Of a stretch of DNA of 64,000 nt, positions 37,866 through 48,542 are shown piece after piece; position 1 is the stretch's first letter; every line of letters starts with the position of its first letter. This DNA is from Powellomyces hirtus (Eukaryota > Chytridiomycota > Chytridiomycetes > Spizellomycetales > Powellomycetaceae). The position numbers were made by a program, and so were the translations under genes. The DNA is taken from positions 620,001-684,000 of the forward strand of contig JAHLKG010000004.1 of NCBI GenBank assembly GCA_025526995.1. Reading direction: 5' to 3'. The notes under the pieces are model-generated. The model did not search any database. It was given only the letters and a program-made list of their open reading frames with translations, and was not told where the DNA came from.

Positions 37866-38365
37866 TGTTGGAATCTACCTGTGGGCGCCTCTGGGAGGAC
37901 TTAGAGCACACGGGACATGTGGGAGGACATCCACTTGTGTCTAGAATGGTCTGGAATGGTCCAGAATGGTCTAGAACGATCCAGAATAGCTGGAGAGGGC
38001 CTGGGAAGGCCTAGAACACGTCTGGAGCGCTGATAGAAGCGCCAAGAAAAGGCAAAAAGACACCCTGTGATTGGGAACAATACTAGGCCAGGCCAGGGCC
38101 GTCTTGGCCAAGCTAGGGCACAGTTAGATTGTCACTACACATGTACTATGATCCAAATTGTTGAAAAAGGACGCCCTCTGGGCATCCCCAACCAATACAA
38201 CAACAGTCCAACACACTCTACTTGTCTAGTACACTCTGCCAAACACTACAGGCGACCTTCCCTACCTTGGGAAGCACCTTCAGACCCTCTGCAAGTCTTG
38301 ACAACAACCTAGCAACCTATCTGGTATGCTGAGTTCCTGTTTGTAGATGTCAAGACGTCTCAACA
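37866..38365 (+). repeat. F 3' LTR
   Basis: 500 bp, reads as identical to the 5' LTR; GAAGT follows at 38366-38370. Confidence 0.95.
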
Positions 38366-40165
38366 GAAGTACGCTAGGGTGGGTGCCGAGGAGCATAATT
38401 CCTTTAAGCGATCGAATGCTCGGTCCTCCTTGTCACCCCACTGCCATGGGCGATTGCCGGATTGCAGATTCGTTAGTGGTAGAGCAATCTGTGCATACTT
38501 GGGGATGTATTCCTTGACATAGTTGACGAGGCCCATGAAGCTAAGGAGCTCCAGGGAGTTGGTCAGGCGAGGTCGTTCCCGGACCGTGGTCACCTTGGAG
38601 GGGGCGATAGTCAGGCCATCCTTGCTGACTCGGTGGCCGCAGAACTCGACTTTGTCAACAGCCCATTGACATTTGCTGGGTTTGACCTGAAGGCGATGTT
38701 CTGCCAGGGTCTTGAGGATCTCGTCGACGTGCTGAATGTGTGAACTCATGTCGGTGCTGAATATGAGAATGTCGTCGAGGTATGAGATCACATAAGCGTC
38801 GTACTTGTCGCCCAAGAGTTTGTTGGTTAGTCGCTGGAATGTAGCAGGTGCATTAGTTAAGCCGAAAGGTAGAACATTGTATTCGAAATGCCCAAAACGT
38901 GTTCGGAATGCCGTTTTCTCCCTATCTTCCGGTCGGATCATGATGCAGTGGTACTCGTTGCGGATGTCGATTGCGGTGAATACCCACATGTTGACAAGCC
39001 TGTCGCGCAGCTCCGAGAGGTTCGGAAGTGTCGTGGCATCCTTGTGGGTCATCTTGTTCAGTGCCCGGTAGTCAATGCAGCAGCGTAAGCCGCCGTCCTT
39101 CTTTGGGGCAAATAGGACGGGCGCGCCCCACGGACTGCGAGAGTGTGAGATCCAACCCTTGTCCATCAAACGCTGCATCTGCTGGCCGAGCTCGTCCAAT
39201 TCGTCAGGGCTCAAATGCCGGAGTGGCTGCATCACAGGCTTTGAGCCGGGTTTGAGCCGAATGGTGAAATTGTCCTCGCCTCGATCCGGAGGCATGCCTG
39301 ACTGTTTGGTGAATAGCGTTGTGACATATTTCTCTAGGGTCAGTTGGAGTGGATGGTCGGCCGCCAGCGCCTCTAGCGGGTCCTCTTGATCTGCTGTCCT
39401 GGCTTCGGGGTTGGTGTGGCGTCGTTCCTCCAAGATTGCCCTTTTCTTGGCGTCGACCGTCCGTAGGAATTGAGCCTCTACGACTGGAATTGCATCTACG
39501 ATGTGTACCTCGAAGACTCCAGTGATCTCGCCCTTCTTCATCAAGCGTTTCCATTGCTTGGCCGTGTAGATTCCCTCTGCATTGAGTGCTGGTTTCCCTG
39601 GCTGGAACTCGCGGGGCCGTATCTCTTGTGGGGAGAGCAGGCGGGTGGCGCACGCGGACGGTGCTTCCCAATGGCGATTAGTCGATTTGGCTCGAAGGCT
39701 GAGGGTCTGGCCGTCATGGTAGAACGTCATCGTTGGGAAGCCCTCTTGGTCAAAGAGCCCTCGGACGTCCAATCCCAATATGAATGGTAAGCCCAGTATA
39801 ACATTGACCCTGATCGGTGTGACCACAAACGGTACGGTATCCTCCCGGTAGGTGATCCTCTCCTCGGTGAACACCGAGAGGTCCCCACAGGTCATTTTCG
39901 TTGCCCCGTAGTTTCCCGCTCTGTCGCCCCACCGAACCTCCAACGGAGTTGGAGAGGTGTAGGTCCGGAGGCCGTGTTTGGCAGCCCAAGTGTCGCTGAT
40001 GATCAGGGTGTTACACCCGGTATCTATTAGGATGCGGGCAAAGTGCCCTTGTACCTTCCCGTGAACTACGAATGTCCTCCTGTGGATGCGGGGTCCCGGC
40101 CTGTCCGTGGGGATCTTGTTTTGCATCCGGGGTCGGGGTACTGAGACGGTGCAAATGTTCAGCAC
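38366..40165 (-). CDS. D pol, protease and reverse transcriptase (5' part)
   Basis: Protease (ILIDTGCNTLII near 40025) and reverse transcriptase (WISHSRSPWGAP, HKDATTLPNL, YLDDILIFST near 38765), ending at APTLAYF where F is inserted. It continues at 33026 and 26751. Like E it lies in the -1 frame relative to gag; the pol frame overlaps the last codons of the zinc-knuckle segment (about 40160). No stops in this part. The RT YLDD motif and protease DTG are intact. Confidence 0.92.
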
Positions 40166-41367
40166 CCGGGGCGAAAATCCGAGCTGTTGACTGAGCCCCC
40201 GTCGCTGACCGCGTCGTCCCCGGACTCTTCGGTGATCTCTACAGGGGCGGCAAACGTTCTATGTTCACCGGTCTTACCTTTACCTGCTGAGCACCCACGG
40301 GCATAGTGCCCCTTGCCTCCGCAGTTGAAACATTCGTTGCATTCACGACGTTCGTTATAGGTGATGCGCTCGCGGTTTGAGGTCCCTTGGTGGTTGTCCG
40401 TACCGTGCGTGGGACGACCTGAGCCATAGGGGGTGTGGCGTCCCCTTTCTTGTGCTTGATAGTTTCCTCAATGTACCTGAGCCGGCTGGACTGCAGCGTA
40501 CTGACGTCTTCTCCCGTCGGGGGTCACCCGCGCGAGGTCGTCCGCATAGCCTCGAATCTTGTAGCATGACAGGGCTTTGTTCTGTAGCTCAGTGATCAGG
40601 ATCTCGGCGCCGTTGTTCCTCATGATCGCGGCATAGCAGTGGTCTCGAATGCGCTGGCCGACGTGGTTGGTTGAGAATCCGGTCAAGAAGTAGTCGCGCT
40701 CTTGCCGTGGGGTAAGTCGCTCCTTGTCGTTGAGCGTTGCGATCTGGGCCCGAAGGGTATTGAACTTGGCGATGTACTCCGATATGCTATTAGTGAAAAC
40801 CAGCCGCTTCATCTTTGCCTCCGCGGTGTTTTGTAAGTTGGCGGGATAGAAGCGGGTGCGGAGTGTCCTCGTGAACTCTTCCAATGTCGTGGGCAGGTTG
40901 CCGGCATCTCCGAGCATTTCCCACCACTCGTCGGCGGTCTTCTTGAGGTACCCTGAGATGTGGTCGACGTCCCGGTGGTCCGTTCTGAAGTCAGTTGCCT
41001 CAAGATAGCGCGTGTGGACCTTCAAGAACTCATCGACCTTCGACACCATTTCTTCACTGTTTCCTTTTCCGTTGAAGTGTGTCAGCTGCTTGCGAAGGTT
41101 CTCACAGGGTTCCTTCTCGGCTTGCATTCGTGCGCAGTTTTCTTCCGCCAGGATGATGTCGACATGCGGTGTTGCAACCGCTGGTTGGACTGGAGTTGGA
41201 ATCCTTGAGAGAAGGGCTTCGAAGCGGGCCTCTCCCATTGCAATCTGTTCCTGCAGTAGGCGTTGGGTCTCCGTCAATTGTGCAGCCAACATTGTGACGG
41301 GGTTGTCGGTCGGTGTATCAACTTCGGGTTCTCCTACTGCCGGGCTGTTTCTGGTGCTACGTGCCAT
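40159..41367 (-). CDS. D gag with an in-frame TGA before the zinc knuckle
   Basis: ATG 41367. Residues 1-299 are a retrotransposon gag capsid (LTHFNGKGNSEEMV, ADEWWEML, RTRFYPANL). A TGA follows at 40470-40468, context CAT-TGA-GGA. The frame then stays open for about 100 codons with a basic Gly/Thr/Arg linker and the zinc knuckle CFNCGGKGHYARGC (about 40291-40335), ending in TGA at 40161-40159. The zinc knuckle begins 46 codons after the internal TGA, against 50 in E. The layout matches E, although the two elements are otherwise quite different. Confidence 0.85.
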
Positions 41368-41380
41368 CGTTGTCGTCTAC

Positions 41381-41395
41381 GGAGTGGTGCTACCA
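41381..41395 (-). promoter_or_regulatory. D primer-binding site (tRNA 3' end type)
   Basis: TGGTAGCACCACTCC on the minus strand, directly after the 5' LTR. It shares its first 12 bases with the E site. Confidence 0.75.
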
Positions 41396-41670
41396 TGTAA
41401 TAATACTAGGTCCATTGCCAGAGTCTAGTCTTCTATTCAGGAATTCCCTATCTCTAATTCTACTGCAAGATCTCTAAGTCCTGAATACGCCCTCGTCGGA
41501 GTATTCCTACTTTTCTTCTGGACCGCGGGGCGGTCCCGGTCACGTGATGGCCATCCGTGGCCATCCCTAAGGTCTAGTACCCTTCAGGATGCTGACGCTA
41601 GCATCCATCTCGCGCGGGGCCCTTCCCGACGTGTATCTAGGCTTAGGCTGGCGAGCCACGCCTCATTACA
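41396..41670 (-). repeat. D 5' LTR
   Basis: 275 bp, a few substitutions from the 3' LTR; AAAGA duplication follows at 41671-41675. Confidence 0.92.
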
Positions 41671-42686
41671 AAAGACATGATCGACAAGTTTAACCTTAAC
41701 GGCATGCGGCCGCATCACATCCCGATGGACCCGAACTTACACCTTAATGCGAACGATGGAGCCGACGCTCTTGACGCATCAGGAATCAAGGAATATCAGT
41801 CGATCATTGGAACTGTTAGCACGTACAGACTCTGTCATCGAGTCACAACTGCGCCATCGCAGGGCGTATCACGCGATCAGGTGAGCCCACGTGATCAACT
41901 CCGATATAAGTAGTTTTCCTTCCATACTTAATATATTGGCGGGGACTTTTCTCTTTTTCTCCAGTAGAGCGGGATTAAGATACTTCGTTGTTCTGCTCAG
42001 TCAACTACCCTAAAGCTTCCTCAACTATCTACTCAGATACTCTCAGACCAACAGGAACGCTAATGTATCTGATGTTAGGGACTCGCCCCGACCTGGCCTA
42101 CTCAGTCTCTCCCTTATCCCAGTTTCTGGCGGCACCGACGGCCGCACACATGACGGCGGCAAAGAAGGTTTGCGCTTAAGCAAATACAACTAGTGATCTC
42201 TCTCTTGTCTTCAAAGATGGGGGAGATATTGTTGGATACTCAGATGCCGACTACGCACGCTGCACGGACACGCGCCGCTCAACCTCTGGCTATGTCTTCA
42301 TGCTTAACGGAGCCGCCATTTCATGGAAGTCACAACGTCAAAAATCAACGGCGTTATCCACAGCAGAAGCAGAATACATTGCACTTGCGGAATGCACAAA
42401 GGAAGCACTTTGGATCCAGGGTCTCCTATCTGAACTGTCAGCAACGGAGCCGACAGCAGTTCCCATCTATGAGGACAATCAGGCCGCCATCAAGCTTGCT
42501 GCCAATCCGACGCATCACCAATGAACCAAACACATCAACGTCCGCTATCACTTCCTGCGAGACCTCGTTGGTAACGAGCGCATTCACCTACAGTACATTG
42601 AGTCCAAGCTCATGCTTGCTGATGCTTTGACAAAACCACTACCTCGCCCATTACTTGACGATCTGCGACATCGAACTGGACTCTGA
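41671..42686 (+). pseudogene. C pol, end of RT and RNase H, interrupted by a B solo LTR
   Basis: Resumes the C frame after D (MIDKFNLNGMRPHHIPMD), is cut at 41813 by the B LTR and resumes at 42054 (MYLMLGTRPDLAYSV). Near 42165-42190 the conserved RYLKGT motif is scrambled by a small indel that brings in a TAA. RNase H follows in a readable frame (VGYSDADYARCTDTRRS, STAEAEYIALAECT). A TGA at 42522 stands where Arg is expected before TKHINVRYHF. The natural end is TGA at 42684. Confidence 0.9.
41814..42053 (+). repeat. B solo LTR
   Basis: 240 bp, a single B LTR with perfect GGAAC repeats on both sides (41809-41813 and 42054-42058). This is the product of LTR-LTR recombination of a full B insertion in C RNase H. 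Confidence 0.95.
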
Positions 42687-42708
42687 ACGAAATCAGATTA
42701 TGCTAAAT

Positions 42709-43150
42709 TTAGTTGAAATACACCCGCCGCAACCACCATCTCAATCGACGATCTGACTTGTTGCATTTCGGACAGCGTACTTCTCCACTCCGATGCACTA
42801 GACCCCGTGAACAGCTCTCACACAGAAAACAGGGGTCATTTTCTCCACAGGCGTGCGGCGTCTGACAGTCCTTTATCGTATGACACAGTGCACACCGCTT
42901 TCTCGTCACGTCCCCTTCGAAGAGCTTAACCGCACGACCTCCTGTGCAATACGAAACATCAATACCCTGAAACCAGCACAACGGAACTCCTTCCTCACCT
43001 GCAGATAGCACATCTGCGTGCAGCATCGTTAGGTGTCACCCAACTGTACTGTAAACACTTGAAGCAAAACAGGTGTCCGCAGCTTCCACAGAACTCGGCA
43101 TCTCGAAAAAGACAAATGGGACACTTTGGAGCTTGACCAGTTTGTGGCAT
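42709..43150 (-). pseudogene. Antisense RING-finger gene in the 3' region of copia C, one frameshift
   Basis: Opposite strand to C, between pol and the 3' LTR. The first ORF (43150-42995, 51 residues) holds a textbook C3HC4 RING: CPIC at 10-13, C24-G-H26, C29-x2-C32 and C47-x2-C50. It ends one residue later at TGA. The overlapping frame (to 42709) continues with a second Cys-rich block (CALC, CFLCESC, CPKC). One missing base near 42995 accounts for the break; the undamaged protein would be about 148 residues. RING proteins commonly act as ubiquitin ligases; that role is inferred. No intron is evident, unlike the gene in D. Given C's age the gene is likely dead here. Confidence 0.65.
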
Positions 43151-43174
43151 GTTTGGTCTCAAAAGTCGGGGGAG

Positions 43175-43430
43175 TGTTGAGATTGGATTTGTGAGATAAA
43201 CCTGTCAAATCGACAGTGCTCCAAGACTCCACGTGACTTCTACTGCGCAATGGTGCTTCATCTGACCGCGTATGCTTAGATAGCTTGCACAGCCACTTTC
43301 CTTCTTCTTCTTAGCTTAGATCTTCTTCTTCCCACCAGTTTACACTAAGAACAATCATAACATTGTCATTGAGAGTGTCGAGCTAGCTTCCCTCTGTTGC
43401 ACTACACCTTAACCGGCTCTACGCACAACA
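43175..43430 (+). repeat. C 3' LTR
   Basis: 256 bp, preceded by a polypurine tract (GTCGGGGGAG) and followed by GCATC (43431-43435), which completes the target duplication. Confidence 0.93.
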
Positions 43431-43501
43431 GCATCAAGCACTACAAGAACACCATCACGCCAATGACAAAAGCGTCCATGACGGAGCTCTCAAATAAATA
43501 A
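43431..43501 (+). pseudogene. A0 pol C-terminal fragment, right part
   Basis: Encodes the last residues of A-type pol (IKHYNTITPMTKAS-like tail) with stop TAA at 43499-43501. It joins to 3552 across the C insertion. It is followed by a purine-rich tract with a 14-bp duplication (AAGGGGTGTATTGG twice, 43533-43560). Confidence 0.88.
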
Positions 43502-43554
43502 AATCTCTTTATCGCTGATTGATTGCTTGGACAAGGGGTGTATTGGAAGGGGTG

Positions 43555-43922
43555 TATTGGAATGTTGAGTCTTGCGCACTCAACGTTAGTCTTTACATTA
43601 GATCCTCACTTGGATTATCCGACTAGAATGCGTGACTGTGATATCAGTAACGCTAAGAGCTGAATTGGAACATGTGTGATCACGTGATTGAAGAAAAAGT
43701 AGATTAGAACGCTTGACAAGCCAAACATTACCGATAAGACTTAAGACATAATAATACTCTCCCATACATTACATCTCCATGCATTTGACAACAATACACT
43801 GTCATCTGCATCACAGAAAAGCTCCGTAACTTTTTATAAAGGCAATACAAGCAGAGTGTCCTCAAATTTGGCCAATCTTCTGCATTTCCGATAAAGTATT
43901 GGAAACACCAATATCTCCAATG
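43555..43922 (+). repeat. A0 3' LTR
   Basis: About 368 bp, aligned with the A1 and A2 LTRs but more diverged. It starts TATTGG and ends near CCAATG. It marks the right end of the outermost element; no target duplication can be checked because the left end is outside the window. The CACGTGAT motif is partly kept. Confidence 0.8.
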
Positions 43923-43998
43923 AGATATGCTATATGGTGTCTTGCATACCAACGTGACTTTTGGGTGAGTTTGGCTATGTGCTGGAGTGTATGGATGT

Positions 43999-44436
43999 TG
44001 TGAGGGGCCTGTGTTTCAAGGCGGGAGGTGTTTTTGGGTGTAGTAGAAGTCGAGCGAGAGGGAGAATGAGAAGAGAAAAGGTAGTTGTTTCTGATGTGCG
44101 GATTCGATGTATTTTTTGAGATGATGTCTCTATCCGGAAGGAACTTTCCTTCCCTTTTTATATGAGATTCTACGGCCTAATGGCTCTAGTTAACTTGTGG
44201 AGAACGGGGAGATGATCTAGGGATCTATGGCAGTGCAGCGGGGCAGTGTATCTGGACAGTGCGGCTGCGCATTGCGGGGGTATGCTGACAGAGCTGGGAC
44301 TTGTGGAGATGTTTTTTATGAGGGATTGAGTAATCGCTTATGAGGCGCGTCTGCCTTAACTTGGGATATGGCTTTTTACTAGCCGAAAAATGTGTCAAGT
44401 ATAGATATATAAATATGTCATGATGGCCATCTCACA
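43999..44436 (-). repeat. Solo LTR related to E
   Basis: 438 bp sharing blocks with the E LTR (GCTTTTTACTAGCCGAAAAA, the GATGGCCATCTCACA end, the TCGCTTATGAGGCG block) but clearly diverged. Perfect GATGT repeats flank it (43994-43998 and 44437-44441). It is outside the main nest. Confidence 0.9.
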
Positions 44437-44441
44437 GATGT

Positions 44442-46526
44442 GGCTAGTGCTAAGGCCAAGAGTAGAAGTACTGCTCTGTAAGAATACCTCTATCCTTAGT
44501 ACTAGAGTACACGCCTCTGCATATAGACCTAAGAGATTTGTCCTCCAGTGTACTGCAGTAATGGAGGTGTAGACAACTCTGTTCTCCTCCAGGGGGACCC
44601 TGAGGTCTGCCTGTTTATATACTTGTATGTTGCCATAATAGCGAATGTGGCATGTGCTGTCCAAACCTTGTACATCTGGCACCGCATGAGAGTGGTACAG
44701 AAACACGTGTACTGAACTAACTAACTAAACTAAAGACTCTAAAATACCGTCTTTTTCACTGAATCTTATATGCAAAAGGAAAGAAAACTCTCACCTTGCA
44801 AGAGAGGATAATTAGAATTTCTGACTTGACACTCCCCTCTAAGAAAAAAAGAATCTTTTTCCACTTACTTTTAATCATCCAACTTTGGATCTTTCTCTCT
44901 TGCTGTTACTGGAATCCAACTATTAGTTTGACTCTTCCGCTGGAAGCACAGGTACCTTACAATAGAGAGAATCAATACACCTGCAATGTGGTATATCCAG
45001 AGGTGCACATTTGATCATTGAATATAAGTCACAACTCAATATTTTACAGATTGACTTTGGTTGTGAAGCTATTGATGGGGCTGTCAAGTGGAAGCACAGT
45101 GCTCATGAATCAAGTATCCAGCTCCACAGAAAACAAAGCTCCTTTTTTTGGCCTGCATAACCGCCAAAAGACTGGAAGGACAGGAGGCAGCCGACTACTG
45201 CAAAGTAACAAAATTTGTGTATGCTTTTTTTGCTGCATATTACAACAGGCCACTCTAGTATATTCTCTGGACAAAAGGACAGAGTTTTAGCTCCCATCGC
45301 ATGCCGGGTAGCAATTACGTATGTGTCACATGACCTGTTCTCTGTTTGCTGGCTTCTGTCTGCCATTGCAAGACATCTTCCTCCCGTTCCCAGCTGCCTT
45401 CTACACTTTTGCTATCATCATTATGCCAGAGACCACCCCTGCCCCATCCTCACCTCTTGCCCCTTCTCAAAAGTGTGTGACAGACTGGACAGATCTTGAA
45501 GTTGCCACTGTCTTAAAGAAATGGCAGATGAGCAGGAGCAGGAGGCCCTTCTAAAGACTTTGGTCCAGGTGGCCTATACCACAGTGTCTGATTGTGCATG
45601 TAGCACTGACAATGGCAGAGTTCTGTACATTAAGCTGCACAGGTTGCACCTTCCAGTCCTTCAGTTTTTGTTTTCCCAGGTGCCCCATTGTGGAATCCTG
45701 TCTATGTCAAAAATTATGCAGAGTGTTTCACACAGCCTTTCCTCTCTGCATGCCACATGCACAATCAAACACTGTGGCACAGTGGCTGTGCCTTTTCACA
45801 TTGCCCTCCCATTTTTTGGTCTTATCAAACGATCACTCTGTTTGGTCAGTCTCGTCCAGAGCAACTCCCCGCGCACAGCGGGGCTACAATATTTGATGAT
45901 TTAATGATCGCGCGGATTGTTGGTGCTTACGGCATCGACACGTCCACATCAGCATGTGCTCGCGTCCCGCGTCAGTCACCTGCTCCCTTATCGCATCACG
46001 GGTGACCGGGGCTCCATCGCGCAAGAATCCCTATCATGCCTTCTCCGATTGCGACGCACTTATGTTTGGACACTTCCCTGGTCATATCGCCGCCTCCTTT
46101 ACCGTGACAGGTCTTAGCAGCTTTGAAGTGGGACAGTGAGACAGAATCTATTACACGCAGAGTGACCTCCTAAAGTCCTCAAAGCCTGCCGGCAGTCCCG
46201 CACGCTCTTTCCTAAACGCTTTTCTTCTACCTATCTCGGCATCTAGCACCTCTATCCTACTACCCCTTGCGCACATCTCTAGCTGTAAATCCGCATCCAC
46301 TCTTGGAAAACAGTTTCACGTCCGCTCCACCTCTCCTTCTCGTGAGATCCAAGTTTACACCCTCAATTCATCGCTACCCCCTGCCCTAACAACCTGTGGT
46401 CAAAATCGTTTCGTGGAAGTGGTGTGCTGAAGGATTACAGGGAGGGTTCACCAGTGGCACCAGCGAGCAACGGATACGAGTCGACTTGATCTCTGCATCG
46501 TTTTCCCTTCACCGGCCCTCTTCGGA
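44442..46526. other. Decayed sequence with no assignable gene
   Basis: About 2.1 kb, AT-richer than the surroundings at its left end. Short open frames on both strands (for example 45424-45554, 45521-45904 and 45688-46005) carry scattered Cys/His residues but no motif I can name. They may be remnants of an old transposon. 46100-46526 has pyrimidine-rich stretches and may be the promoter of the next gene. Confidence 0.4.
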
Positions 46527-47610
46527 ATGGCGACATTGCCACAGCAGCAGCCACCCAACGGTGATCGTTTTCATCCTCTTTCTGTCATCACGGATGGAGC
46601 ACGGAGTCGTAGGCTGCTGTGCACTCATCAGCGGTTCCTCCGGGCGCTCGCAAATGCGATCGTGCGGACGCAACAGCTGCCGCAAAACCAAAGCTACACA
46701 GCCTCCACATCGACATCCGCGTCCTCACCCCAGCATACAGCGATCGCGGTCACACACCGCGCGTTTGTGAGAACCATAGCCACAGGTACCGCCGCCACCC
46801 GCGACTATGTCGCAAGGACGGCGCCCCCTCAATTTGCGGCCTTCACAGCGGGGGATCTAGCACGGTTGATGAGAGGAGAAGATGATCTAACTTCTCTGCA
46901 GCGAGGAAGGAAAGGACGTATGAACACTAGCCGTAGCACTAGTGCTGATTTTGATCGAATCTGGGCAGCTTTCGATCGTGCCATACGTGCTGTGGTTGCA
47001 GTGGCAAAAGACGTACTTGCAAATCCATGGGTTGATCTTTCACTGCTTGCCGCGGCTCTCACTGCCGTGTCATGGTTTTACATACGAAGACTCGGCCACA
47101 TCCGACGTGGGAGGAATGGGCTCACCCCTGATGGACACGATGTCTCTTCAAAACCACTGCCTTCTACGCCGCCAGAGGAGGTAGGAGTCAGTCATCGGGA
47201 AGTTCTCCTTGCGGATTTGTCCGCTCGCGCCGAGCGGCTGGCGAGTGCTCTCGAACGATCCATCTTGCAAGCCGCGCAGCTCGACGGGACTGTTGCCGCA
47301 CAGGAGGCGATGATACAGAAACTAGAGGAGGAGAATCGTATACTCGTCATGGTAGGTTTGGTCTCCTTTCAATCAAAATTACTTTGGGTGAAAGCCTCGA
47401 ATAATCCTTTCATAACAGCGCTTGGAGCGCGCTTTGCAGATGTCAAGCTGCTCACCGTTGGACACCAGCGATACTTCATGTCCCGAGCGCAGCACATCTG
47501 CCACGCCGGGTGAAGATACCCCGGAATTGCCGTCCTCTCCAGCCGGAGCCGATTCAGAAGATTGGGATCACCTCACCGATATGCTTGTTTCGTCTCTCCC
47601 AGAGTACTGA
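46527..47610 (+). CDS. Single-pass membrane and coiled-coil protein, unknown function, two exons
   Basis: Exon 1 46527-47351, intron 47352-47418 (GTAGGT...AACAG, 67 nt, phase 0), exon 2 47419-47610, giving 338 residues. The N-terminal half is Ser/Thr/Ala-rich. One hydrophobic segment lies at about residues 172-190 (LSLLAAALTAVSWFYI), followed by Arg-rich residues. A coiled coil (about 220-285) runs across the splice junction (QKLEEENRILVM then RLERAL). The C-terminus is acidic and ends LTDMLVSSLPEY. Continuity of the heptads across the junction supports the intron. No family recognised. It ends in TGA. Confidence 0.7.
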
Positions 47611-47651
47611 CCCATGCATGCATGCATCTTATTCGAATTCTTGACTTGGTC

Positions 47652-48226
47652 TCAACAAGTTCCATCTGACCTCCTACTTTCCACTTTGAAATAAATGGGG
47701 CTACTCGAATCCACAATGGAACTCATTTTAACCTCTCCTGTGTCCAAGATCCTCATGCGCTCGATGCTGCTATTAGCCTCCGTACCCCGGGGTGATGTGG
47801 TGAAGAGCATGTCCGTGGATTGCCGCAAAGATTGGTTTGGGCCGCCTTGAGTCTGTTTCAAGATGACTGAGACAGACGCCCCGATGGAGAGTGGGCTATA
47901 GCCACATAATTCTGAAAGCCGATGGTGAATCTACTTCTTTCCAGTCCGTAGGTCGTTGTATCCGCAGCTGTTCCAACGTTCTTTTTCCCAACTGTCAGGC
48001 CCGTGGACACCGTTAGGGTTCCCGGTCCATCCATTGTAATTATGGAGGTGGTTCCTGCATACCACTTAAAGCAGTTGGTTGAGGCGGTCGAGGGATGGAC
48101 GACCAGTACGTGCCCCCATTGGTCCCAATAGCATATCCAAACCCTAGGCGCTGGGACAAAGAAGGAGCCGTACAGCCTCAACGTCGGGACGGCCACAATT
48201 CCGGTCGGAATCACAATAGTGGGCGG
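47652..48226 (-). pseudogene. 5'-truncated minus-strand gene remnant
   Basis: Two open frames (48226-47858 and 47861-47652) read as one protein if a frame change near 47870 is allowed. It is Thr/Ser/Val-rich with repeated short beta-like stretches (GTLTVSTGLTVG, RSRFTIGFQNYV), ending in a Cys. No start is visible: the upstream part is replaced by an old F-LTR fragment. The family is unknown. An intron at the junction is possible, but I see no good donor and acceptor. Confidence 0.45.
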
Positions 48227-48227
48227 A

Positions 48228-48404
48228 GGTTTACTTGTGTCTAGAATGATCTGATATAAGCGCCTAGAAAAGGCAGAAGACACTCTGCGATTGGGAAACA
48301 ATACTAGTCCAGTCCAGGGCCGTCTTGCCGAAGCTAAGGCACAGTTAGATTGTCACTGCATATGTATTATGATCCACATTGTTCTAAAGGGCGCCCCATG
48401 ATAG
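48228..48404 (+). repeat. Degenerate F-LTR fragment
   Basis: Matches the middle of the F LTR (CTTGTGTCTAGAATG, AGGGCCGTCTTG, CACAGTTAGATTGTCACT) with many substitutions, an internal deletion of about 55 bp and both ends missing. It lies 138 bp upstream of the GH16 gene start, so it is an old F insertion in gene-bearing DNA. Confidence 0.85.
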
Positions 48405-48542
48405 ATCATTTTATTGCTGAGGGCTTACTTTCTGACACGGATTCGGGTCACAATCCTCAACGAGTGAATCAGAACGCGTGAGGTAAGCATTAAGACGCGC
48501 GACCGCTGAGAACCCGATTTTGAAATTGACATTGCAGTCCCA

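Larger units (their letters stand above)
33027..38365 (+). mobile_element. Copia element F, complete and young
   Basis: 500-bp LTRs (33027-33526 and 37866-38365) that read as identical, with GAAGT on both sides (33022-33026 and 38366-38370). It has primer site 33527-33540, one intact gag-pol ORF (33806-37858) and a polypurine tract just before the 3' LTR. It lacks the copia chromodomain of A, B and C and has no 3' accessory region. It is the best candidate for a currently mobile element in the window. Confidence 0.96.
22185..41670 (-). mobile_element. Gypsy chromovirus D, split by E and F
   Basis: LTRs 22185-22458 and 41396-41670, flanked by AAAGA (22180-22184 and 41671-41675). Minus-strand order: primer site, gag with zinc knuckle, protease-RT, RNase H, integrase, C-terminal chromodomain, then a 2.2-kb 3' region with an antisense spliced RING gene and a hairpin repeat array, then a polypurine tract. 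E and F lie inside its RNase H. Apart from one TGA in gag and the two insertions, the coding frames are open. Confidence 0.93.
3553..43430 (+). mobile_element. Copia element C, host of most of the nest
   Basis: Two 256-bp LTRs (3553-3808 and 43175-43430) flanked by the 5-bp duplication GCATC, inserted in A0 pol. Its own sequence is limited to 3553-4197, 20497-22184, 41671-41813 and 42054-43174. Everything else in the interval is later insertions (B1/B2, A2, D with E and F, and a B solo LTR). The part between gag and the integrase core is missing, apparently deleted. It has a polypurine tract next to the 3' LTR and is full of stops, so it is dead. Confidence 0.9.

Noticed and set aside
20826..42524. 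TGA as a sense codon (altered genetic code)
   Set aside because: TGA correctly ends the GH16 gene and the 46.5 kb gene, and the TGA codons in C fit CGA decay. Reassignment is not needed.
44397..44706. Minus-strand ORF of 103 codons and several frames at 45.1-46.1 kb
   Set aside because: They overlap the solo LTR or show no motif, no consistent splice signals and no frame continuity.
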